NCBI RefSeq assembly: GCF_018502625.1
Contig: NZ_CP075566.1
Location: 3,210,001-3,274,000 of the forward strand
Direction: 5' to 3'
DNA: 64,000 nucleotides
From: Pseudomonas hormoni
GTDB taxonomy: Bacteria > Pseudomonadota > Gammaproteobacteria > Pseudomonadales > Pseudomonadaceae
Positions 17,865 to 24,271 of the stretch are shown here, piece after piece; positions within the stretch are counted from its first letter, which is position 1; the number at the start of each line of letters is the position of its first letter. The translations under genes were made by a program, and so were the position numbers. Under the pieces are notes generated by a model. The model searched no databases and was not told the DNA's origin. It was given only the letters and a program-made list of their open reading frames with translations.

Positions 17865-18290
17865 ATGAGAGCTATCATTGCGATGTTATTGATGTTGAGT
17901 ACCTACGCCCATGCTGGTTGCGGCAACATCAGTGACAGCGATCAACGCGCCTATTGCGAAGCCAAAACCAATGGCCAAAGCTGCGGCAATATCCGGGACA
18001 GCGACCTTCGGGCCAGTTGCTCGGCGGAAATGAACGGTCAAAGCTGCGGTAACATCAGTGATAGCGATCAACGCGCTTATTGCAATGCCAAAGTCAACGG
18101 TCAAAGCTGCGGCAATATCCGGGACAGCGACCTTCGGGCCAGTTGCTCGGCGCAAATGAACGGTCAAAGCTGCGGCAACATCAGTGACAGCGATCAACGC
18201 GCTTATTGCGAGGCCAAAGTCAACGGTCAAAGCTGCGGCAACATTAAAGACAGCAACTTGCGTAACGAGTGTGATGCCATAAAGCGTTGA
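17865..18290 (+). CDS. Secreted cysteine-rich tandem-repeat protein (21-residue repeats)
   Basis: The 141-residue exported protein has a signal peptide MRAIIAMLLMLSTYAHA (start at 17865 after GGAG) followed by five full and one partial 21-residue repeats. Two repeat types alternate: CGNISDSDQRAYCEAK and CGNIRDSDLRASCSA, each ending in NGQS. Every unit carries two Cys 12 residues apart and a D-S-D-x-R core, giving 12 Cys in the mature chain, so periplasmic disulfides or metal binding are likely. The DNA repeats with a 63-bp unit and a 126-bp higher-order period. I recognise no characterised function. The last unit is diverged (CGNIKDSNLRNECDAIKR). Confidence 0.82.
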   Translation: MRAIIAMLLMLSTYAHAGCGNISDSDQRAYCEAKTNGQSCGNIRDSDLRASCSAEMNGQSCGNISDSDQRAYCNAKVNGQSCGNIRDSDLRASCSAQMNGQSCGNISDSDQRAYCEAKVNGQSCGNIKDSNLRNECDAIKR

Positions 18291-19175
18291 TCTCCGAATC
18301 ACGCGGGACCAGCCGCTCTTCATCGACGCTGGACCCGCGCACTTGAACTCGTCAGTTGTTAAAGCGCCAGACGATTTCTTATCCTCATGGCCACCTCTGC
18401 CCAATCGATACCGAAGTTCAGATGCACCTCACCACCTGTACGCCTTGGGTCGTTTGTTGCCGGCCAACCACTCTGGAGGCCCACCAGCATCGTGGGCCCG
18501 TATCGCTAAACTGAAGTGTAACTTCGGGCTGAGGTAAGACCTGAAAAAATAATTGAAATGGGGGCTTTTGCCGAATCATCATTCCCGCACGGCGCTTTAG
18601 CACTGATAGGCTTTTTCAGGGTTGACTGATTTGTGCGCAACAACTACGCCGATAGTGTTCCTCGTTCAGTTTCAATAACTGGATGAGTTTTTGAAGTCCG
18701 ATCTTGGCGTTCGCAAACGAGTGCTTGGTGCCTTGCCGGAGCTACCGCTCGAGTGTAATGTACACAGCAGCTACGATCTGTAGCGGAGACAACTACCGAT
18801 GACGCTCTCTGTTGATGATGCCAAAGCGTTAGGTATTGAACGTAAGGGAATTACCTTGAAGTCTTAGGACTTATCGTTCGTGCTTGCTGAATGTGTAATT
18901 GCAACAGCCCAGGCCACTACAAAATCGGAAATCTGTGGATGGTTGCTGCGAGGTGCTCGCAAAGGCTGAAAAGCCAGAAATCAGTGAGTGATCTGAGCGT
19001 TTTGGATCGACTCGCCACTTTAAAATCGGCAGTGGTCGAAGTTAGCCCGAAACGTATGGCTACTTCAGACCATCCCTGGCGCGTGATAAACCAAAGATCG
19101 TCACGTAGCATAGACCATAGTTCTACAGTCATCCCCTCAATACGCGCTTCTGCACCAACTCTAGAAGGTTTGTGA
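18291..19175. other. 885-bp gene-poor region upstream of the AAA+/radical SAM operon
   Basis: No complete gene is supported here. At 18799-18867 a 22-codon frame (MTLSVDDAKALGIERKGITL...) follows a small near-palindrome GTGTAATGTACAC (18753-18765). It may be the remnant of a regulator or antitoxin, but it is too short to call. A partial repeat-like sequence lies near 18447-18490. The segment after about 18880 leads into the four-gene operon and should contain its promoter. Base composition becomes more AT-rich toward the right end. Confidence 0.4.
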
Positions 19176-20165
19176 ATGATAAAGACTATCCCGATGTGGA
19201 AAATGATGATGGCCACCAAAGGTACGAAAACGGGACTTGCAGTACTGGCATCCTTACCTGTTTTTATCGTTACCGGTGCGTGGGCGTTTCTTGATGGGTT
19301 GCAAAGTGGGCAAAAGCGTCAGGCTGCAATGGGGCTTATTTGTCTGGTTTTTTTTGGTGCATGCACCCTGCTATTTGCACTTTCAAAAAAATATATTCCC
19401 GGCAAAACATTTCAGGGTTATAGAAATAAAAAACTCAGTACACAGACGGCCATAAATTACGGTTACGGGATCATTGTTTTTATTTTCGCAGTTTTTGCGG
19501 TTATTGCACCGGAAGACGCGCTAAAAGCAATAGGCTATGGATTAGTAGGCATCTTTAGCCTTTTTGTTCTGTCAAAAAGCTTAAAATTTCACGCAGACAT
19601 CGATTTTTCGACAAATGAATATTTGGCAAACGCTCTGGGATTTCCTGTAGGGGAGAAAATTCTGGTCAGCTACCAGAATTTTGATGCTGACGAGGTTGAA
19701 GTTGGTAGCAATGCTTTTGCCGCGACAGCGACAAAATTAATTGTAGCGTCGTTTGATGGGTATCTTTGGAGAAAGCTGTCACGGGATCTGAATCAGGTCT
19801 CTCACATTGGCATCGCTGGCGATGAAAATCAAAATTACTTCGTTAAATTGCAATTCAATGATGGAGCCGATGCTTTGTTGCGCATTGGACTATATGAAAA
19901 GCTCACATCAAATCCCGTTCTGGTAATAAGAAGGCTGTTGGAAACGATTGATGCAAGTCTTCTTTGTGGTGGTGCATCACAGACAGCACAAAGACGTCGG
20001 GTGGTTGTCAACTCTGAAACTCCAACCTCGATTTCAAAAACTGTTGCGCCTGAGACTGCGCTTGCATCCATGGCGCCTACGCGCAACATTGAAGTTGCCT
20101 CTGACGTATTAATTGCTATCCAGAACGCCAAAGAAGTTGTTCCCGGTCGCAGGCTGGAGCTTTAA
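19176..20165 (+). CDS. Membrane protein with C-terminal PH-like domain, first gene of the Ycf46/radical SAM operon
   Basis: The 329-residue protein has four hydrophobic segments in the first 140 residues (GLAVLASLPVFIVTGAWAFL, MGLICLVFFGACTLLFAL, YGYGIIVFIFAVFAVIA, IGYGLVGIFSLFVLSK). A soluble domain of about 100 residues follows (FPVGEKILVSYQNF...FAATATKLIVASFDGYLW). Its pattern of strands and a terminal helix (SNPVLVIRRLLETI) resembles bacterial PH-like domains; that assignment is by eye. A Ser/Thr-rich linker and a C-terminal helix end the protein. AAGG lies 8 bp before the ATG. The stop is 2 bp before the next gene, so it is part of the operon. It probably anchors the system at the inner membrane. 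Confidence 0.72.
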   Translation: MIKTIPMWKMMMATKGTKTGLAVLASLPVFIVTGAWAFLDGLQSGQKRQAAMGLICLVFFGACTLLFALSKKYIPGKTFQGYRNKKLSTQTAINYGYGIIVFIFAVFAVIAPEDALKAIGYGLVGIFSLFVLSKSLKFHADIDFSTNEYLANALGFPVGEKILVSYQNFDADEVEVGSNAFAATATKLIVASFDGYLWRKLSRDLNQVSHIGIAGDENQNYFVKLQFNDGADALLRIGLYEKLTSNPVLVIRRLLETIDASLLCGGASQTAQRRRVVVNSETPTSISKTVAPETALASMAPTRNIEVASDVLIAIQNAKEVVPGRRLEL

Positions 20166-20167
20166 CA

Positions 20168-20800
20168 ATGTCTCATTGTACAAAGTTTGAATTTTCTTAT
20201 GTTAATGAAGAAGCCATTGCCAAAGCTTTCGGCAAGATGGGCCTTAGCCCAACGACTGGTCTGGTTTCCGTATTTGCAAGCGACTTCAGTAAAAAGGTGT
20301 TGAGTAAAATAGGCTATATGGGCAAGCAGCAATTTAGAGCTATTTGTGGCCAAACGGTTGATAAATTCAATCTATTTGTTTGCCAGATTGAGGAGGGTTC
20401 CTACAAGCTCCTGATCGAACGGGGAACTATTTCGGCCGACGATGAAGCGATAATGGCTGATTTGGCTTTAAGCTTTCAGAAAGCGTACATCAGCGTAGCC
20501 ATCGATGAAACCATCAAGCGCATAGACGCATCAGGTGTTCCAGCAAGAGTGAAAGAAGCTCTTAAAGGGTTCGAGCTTGAATTTGGACCTCACTACGAAT
20601 ACAGCATTCATGTCACTTTTACGGGCGATGAAATTACGGAGGAAGTGCATGGCGTGAAAGGCGACATTTGCACAAAACTTACTGAAGAGATTGAATCTCT
20701 ACTTTCTAGCCCTACTGCGGAGCTTGTGACTGAGTGGAAGCCGGAATATACCGTAGTCCATGAAGAGCAAACCCTTCAAATTCTCAGCGCGAATTTCTAA
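20168..20800 (+). CDS. DUF1257 (Ycf35-like) - DUF2997-like fusion protein
   Basis: The 210-residue soluble protein begins MSHCTKFEFSYVNEEAIAKA, which matches the usual start of DUF1257/Ycf35 proteins (MSHF...). Its last about 65 residues (YEYSIHVTFTGDEITEEVHG, then VKGDICTKLTEEIESLL and TEWKPEYT) fit DUF2997, in which a G..G..C motif and a terminal PEY are conserved. In many bacteria these two small families are encoded as neighbours of a Ycf46-like AAA+ ATPase; here they appear joined in one chain. The molecular function is unknown. The stop codon abuts the ATG of the radical SAM gene (TAAATG), so translation is coupled. Confidence 0.68.
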   Translation: MSHCTKFEFSYVNEEAIAKAFGKMGLSPTTGLVSVFASDFSKKVLSKIGYMGKQQFRAICGQTVDKFNLFVCQIEEGSYKLLIERGTISADDEAIMADLALSFQKAYISVAIDETIKRIDASGVPARVKEALKGFELEFGPHYEYSIHVTFTGDEITEEVHGVKGDICTKLTEEIESLLSSPTAELVTEWKPEYTVVHEEQTLQILSANF

Positions 20801-21322
20801 ATGAAAATCAATGTACACCATATGGAGTTGAGCAGCGTTAACGGCCCCGGGTTGCGCTTGACATTATGGGTGCAAGGTTGTGCGCTGAATTGTAAGGGGT
20901 GCTTCAATCAGGCGACCCATACTCGCGAAGCGAGTACTCTGATGCCTATTTATGAATTGGCACAGAAGATAAATGCACTGGACATCGCCGGGGTTACCCT
21001 CTCTGGGGGGGAGCCGCTCGACCAGGCGCCAGCCTTGGAGCAATTAATACATGCCGTCAATGGCGAGAAAAACTGGATACTTTATACAGGCTATACGCCA
21101 AAAGAGATATTCCAGAATGAAGCCATGATTCGAGTTGTTAAAGCCGTAGACTTGACGCTGGCTGGACGGTATCGGCATAACGCAAAACATCCCTATCAGC
21201 ACAAGCAGATTATCAAAACCAGCGACAGAGTCGATATTGAATTTTTCCGTGCTAAGAGAGTTGTCGAGTTTGTTGTTTCAAATTCTGGCGTTACCAAAAC
21301 CGGTCTTCCGATGCATGTATAA
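20801..21322 (+). CDS. Minimal radical SAM protein (NrdG-type activating-enzyme-like)
   Basis: The 173-residue protein has the radical SAM 4Fe-4S cluster motif CALNCKGC (Cys27, Cys31, Cys34) in LWVQGCALNCKGCFNQ. The SAM-binding GGEP segment (VTLSGGEPLDQAPALEQL) and YTGYTPKEI follow. Size and motifs match the short activases such as NrdG that put a glycyl radical on a partner enzyme. No ribonucleotide reductase or other glycyl-radical enzyme is in the window, so the target is unknown; a protein of the same operon is an inference. The C-terminus is short and lacks an auxiliary cluster. It is coupled to the upstream fusion gene and 27 bp before the AAA+ gene. Confidence 0.85.
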   Translation: MKINVHHMELSSVNGPGLRLTLWVQGCALNCKGCFNQATHTREASTLMPIYELAQKINALDIAGVTLSGGEPLDQAPALEQLIHAVNGEKNWILYTGYTPKEIFQNEAMIRVVKAVDLTLAGRYRHNAKHPYQHKQIIKTSDRVDIEFFRAKRVVEFVVSNSGVTKTGLPMHV

Positions 21323-21349
21323 CTTAGTTCAAGCGCAAGGATAATAGGC

Positions 21350-22960
21350 ATGAGCCGTACCAAGCAGATTACAGATTACCTCAAAGCGCGTTATGCGATT
21401 TTGGTCATTGAAACTTTCGAGGAAGAGCGTGCACTCAATGAGATTTCTGAAATCGCCAAGGCGCTTAGCCATCGTTTGTTCGTTTGGAACTCGACGCTAG
21501 GAGTCCAGATAAATGGCGTCGTGGCTGGGGATAAAACCTTTGATTTGAAACTGGCCTTGGACTTTTGCGAAGAAAAGGCGAAGGACGAGGGTAGCAAAAA
21601 TATTTTTGTTTTTTGTGATGCTCATAACTACCTTACCTCAAGTTCAAATCCTGTCTATCGTCGTCGACTTCGAGATTTAGCCATAAATATCCGCTCACGT
21701 GGATATCGAAGCAATTGCATCATCGTGGCACCCAGCTTTGAAATTGCCAATGATCTTCAAAAGGAAATCACGCTGATTGATTTTCCTTTGCCGTCAAGAG
21801 ATGAAGTTAAGGCTCAGATAAATAACTTTGTTAATTCCTGGCAAGGCAACAGCAGCGTTGAGATTGATCTTTCTAGCGAAACCGAAGATAAACTCATTGA
21901 TGCCGCTTTGGGCCTCACGGGATTGGAAATTGACAATAGCTTGTCTCGTTCATTGGTATCCAGCCTGAGTGTAAATGAAAGTACCGTAAAGGATCTGCTT
22001 TCCGAAAAAAAACAAATTATACGGAAAACAGGTATCTTGGAATATATCGACTCAAAGGTAAATCTTGAGGATGTCGGAGGGCTGGCAACTCTTAAGAAGT
22101 GGCTTCATTTGCGTAGTCAGTGTTTTGGCCAGATTGCTCGGGAGTTCGGTGTCGGAACCCCGAAGGGTTTGCTCTTAACTGGAGTTCCTGGTTGCGGTAA
22201 GTCTCTAACCGCGAAATGCGTATCGTCGTCATGGAACATGCCCTTATTGCGTTTGGACATGGGAAAAATCTTTCAGGGGGTGGTTGGCTCTTCAGAATCC
22301 AATATTCGTTCCGCACTACGTACTGCCGAAGCTATTTCGCCCTGCATCCTATGGATCGATGAAATCGAAAAAGGACTTTCCGGCTCCTCCGGAGGAGCAT
22401 CTGATGGTGGCACGGCTACACGCGTATTTGGCACACTGTTGACTTGGATGCAAGAAAAAACGGCGCCTGTTTTTGTGTTTGCTACCGCTAACAACATCAA
22501 CAGCTTACCTCCGGAGTTGTTGAGAAAGGGGCGATTCGACGAAATATTTTTCGTTGACTTCCCGTCGACATTAGAAAGAAAGAAGATTCTTGAAATACAT
22601 CTGAAGAAATTGAAGCGTGACCCAGAAAAATTTGATTTGAATCGATTGGCTGCTCTAGGAGGCGAGTCGAATTTTGGTAAAGACATTGTGCTTTCTGGTG
22701 CTGAAATCGAAGCTTGGGTTGGGGACTCGCTGATTGAAGCGTTCTCACGGCGGATGAATGGCTCTGGTGATGTAAGCGACCTGACTATGGCTGATTTTGA
22801 AACGACTATTTCGCGTTTAGTACCAATGAGCAAAATGCGTAAAGACGAGTTTACAAAACTTCGTGATTGGGCGAATCAAAATGCAATTAGCGCTTCGGCT
22901 ATGGTTACCGGTCAGAATGATACGGAAACTCAAATCGGCGGCAGGCAAATTGATTTTTAA
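21350..22960 (+). CDS. Ycf46-like AAA+ ATPase
   Basis: The 536-residue AAA+ protein has an N-terminal domain (ITDYLKARYAILVIETFEEE) typical of the Ycf46 family, where LIRARYPLIYI.TWEEER is usual. The AAA+ core follows with Walker A GVPGCGKS (residues 278-285), Walker B CILWIDEIEKGL, sensor/second region of homology FATANNINSLPPELLRKGRF with the Arg finger, and the lid helices to about residue 480. Its function is unknown; AAA+ proteins remodel protein partners, here presumably the fusion protein or radical SAM target. It is the last operon gene. Codon use and AT content differ visibly from flanking genes, consistent with horizontal acquisition. Confidence 0.85.
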   Translation: MSRTKQITDYLKARYAILVIETFEEERALNEISEIAKALSHRLFVWNSTLGVQINGVVAGDKTFDLKLALDFCEEKAKDEGSKNIFVFCDAHNYLTSSSNPVYRRRLRDLAINIRSRGYRSNCIIVAPSFEIANDLQKEITLIDFPLPSRDEVKAQINNFVNSWQGNSSVEIDLSSETEDKLIDAALGLTGLEIDNSLSRSLVSSLSVNESTVKDLLSEKKQIIRKTGILEYIDSKVNLEDVGGLATLKKWLHLRSQCFGQIAREFGVGTPKGLLLTGVPGCGKSLTAKCVSSSWNMPLLRLDMGKIFQGVVGSSESNIRSALRTAEAISPCILWIDEIEKGLSGSSGGASDGGTATRVFGTLLTWMQEKTAPVFVFATANNINSLPPELLRKGRFDEIFFVDFPSTLERKKILEIHLKKLKRDPEKFDLNRLAALGGESNFGKDIVLSGAEIEAWVGDSLIEAFSRRMNGSGDVSDLTMADFETTISRLVPMSKMRKDEFTKLRDWANQNAISASAMVTGQNDTETQIGGRQIDF

Positions 22961-22979
22961 TCTACGGTGGTTTTTTAGT

Positions 22980-23098
22980 GGGTAAGGCTAAGTTGCACAA
23001 ATCGCGGCTGATGGTCAGGCCGGTAAAATGACTGCATGAGCAAGCCTGCACCTGCCAAGTACGAAACGAATAACTTAGATGGCGGCCTAACCGCTTAA
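22980..23098 (+). mobile_element. Remnant of an IS5-family insertion sequence (5' end)
   Basis: A 20-codon frame at 23036-23098 reads MSKPAPAKYETNNLDGGLTA and stops. The first residues match the conserved start of many IS5-family transposases (MSKPAPAKYKTTNW...). The 56 bp before it (GGGTAAGGCTAAGTTGCAC...) would then be the left end with its inverted repeat. No further transposase similarity follows. It marks the right border of the AAA+/radical SAM island. The call rests on a short match and no second terminal repeat was found. Confidence 0.5.
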
Positions 23099-23483
23099 AC
23101 CCTAGCGACACGCCCATTCGGATCAGCAGAACCGAGTGGGCCCAAGGAAGAAAGGATGACCTCCGTGGCCAACATTTCATTCCCTCGAAACAGAATTCCA
23201 AACCGCTAGATTTGGATATTGGTGAGCGGGGTAGCTATCGGCTCAAAGCGTGCGTAGGCGAACGGTTGCTCCTGGCCGATAGCAGTCGCCCGCAGAAGGG
23301 GCGTAACGATCCTAGGACCACCCTAAAACGTCCTACACAAACCTCGGAATCCCTAACCTTGCCCACCGTTGCGATGCAGCTTATAGTCCGCCCCGTCGCC
23401 CAAAATGGCGATTCGGGTTTGGCGACCTGACCACAGAGAAGACTGAGTGACGGCCATTGAGCCAATCAAACTGAGATCTTCAA
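23099..23483. other. Intergenic region, degenerate sequence after the IS remnant
   Basis: This 385-bp stretch has no supported gene. It contains fragments resembling the dispersed intergenic repeat (about 23240-23305, TGGCCGATAGCAGTCGCCC), and further palindromic scraps around 23390-23425 (GTCGCC...GGCGAC). The short open frames on both strands show no family signal. Confidence 0.35.
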
Positions 23484-23756
23484 ATGACTAGATATATGCC
23501 CCTCACCGGAATCGACCTGATTCCGGCTTCCCTGCTCATCGACACCGAAGCACCGCTCGACGTACTGCAGGCCGCAGCGGACTACCGAATTCGCACGGTT
23601 ACGCAGGTACTGGAAAACATCGCCTTCCGCGCCGAGCTTGGTTGCGGCACCGTGGTGCTGAAGGATTTTTCTCAGCTGCTGGCCATCCCGTTGCGCGACG
23701 GCTGTGACTTGATGGATGTGATTGGCCGACGTTTGCGGGCGCAGGCGAAGGCGTAA
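23484..23756 (+). CDS. Hypothetical protein, possibly DUF3077-like
   Basis: The 90-residue protein (MTRYMPLTGIDLIPASLLID...) has alternating short helices and ends LMDVIGRRLRAQAKA. The layout of a 'DVLQAAADY' helix followed by a helix that includes ENIAFRAEL resembles the small Pseudomonas family DUF3077, but similarity is weak. The start at 23484 lacks a strong Shine-Dalgarno sequence (GATCTTCAA upstream). It is followed after 6 bp by a strong intrinsic terminator, supporting a real transcript end here. Confidence 0.6.
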   Translation: MTRYMPLTGIDLIPASLLIDTEAPLDVLQAAADYRIRTVTQVLENIAFRAELGCGTVVLKDFSQLLAIPLRDGCDLMDVIGRRLRAQAKA

Positions 23757-23762
23757 ATTAAA

Positions 23763-23789
23763 ACGGGCGCTGAAGGCGCCCGTATTTTG
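23763..23789. terminator. Bidirectional intrinsic terminator
   Basis: A perfect 8-bp stem ACGGGCGC/GCGCCCGT with a TGAAG loop is flanked by A-rich sequence on the left and TATTTTG on the right. It lies between convergent genes and can serve both. Confidence 0.8.
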
Positions 23790-23825
23790 TTCGAGTTAAA
23801 TTTTGGTGGCTCGACTAGCTCAGTC

Positions 23826-24143
23826 TTACTTTTTCTTGGCTGCCGCCAGTATCAGTCCGCCGATCACTGTGGTCGCTAGTGTAAGGACTGACTTACCAAC
23901 CACTTTAAAACCCTCACTAACGGTATCGGTGCACGAAGGGCAAAGCTCATGATCGTATACCTGAGTCCCTTTCGCATAGTCGTGGCACCCTGGGGACCTG
24001 CATAAGAATATAAATTCGTTGCAATTCGGGCACTGACACTTATCTCGCCTAACAGTATTGTCTTCTATCACGGTAGCAGCCACGGTTTCTCCGCAGAACG
24101 GGCACTTCCCTTTTTGTTTCAATAACGCTTCTTGTTCGGCCAT
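23826..24143 (-). CDS. Zinc-ribbon protein with C-terminal membrane-interacting segment
   Basis: The 105-residue protein starts at 24143 (MAEQEALLKQKGKCPFCGET; GAGTGG upstream). Four Cys pairs are seen: CPFC, CQCPNC, CRSPGC and CPSC, which would bind two or more zinc ions. The C-terminal LTLATTVIGGLILAAAKKK is a hydrophobic helix capped by Lys, possibly a membrane anchor. I do not recognise a named family. It is convergent with the preceding gene across a shared terminator and stands alone. Confidence 0.7.
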   Translation of the reverse strand: MAEQEALLKQKGKCPFCGETVAATVIEDNTVRRDKCQCPNCNEFIFLCRSPGCHDYAKGTQVYDHELCPSCTDTVSEGFKVVGKSVLTLATTVIGGLILAAAKKK

Positions 24144-24271
24144 ACACCACTCCATTTAAGACTTGATACTAAGAGCTTTGGAGAAACAGAGACGAATCTT
24201 CCACGACCTTCCGTCCTACGGAGGGCGTGGTCACTCGCTAAACCGGCATTGCCTGGATACCTCAACAACCC

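Noticed and set aside
18799..18867. 22-codon ORF MTLSVDDAKALG... as an antitoxin gene
   Set aside because: Too short for a functional antitoxin and no toxin follows; kept only as a possible remnant.
18917..19219. 100-codon minus-strand ORF upstream of the AAA+ operon
   Set aside because: Overlaps the operon's start, has no ribosome site and no family signal; composition looks non-coding.
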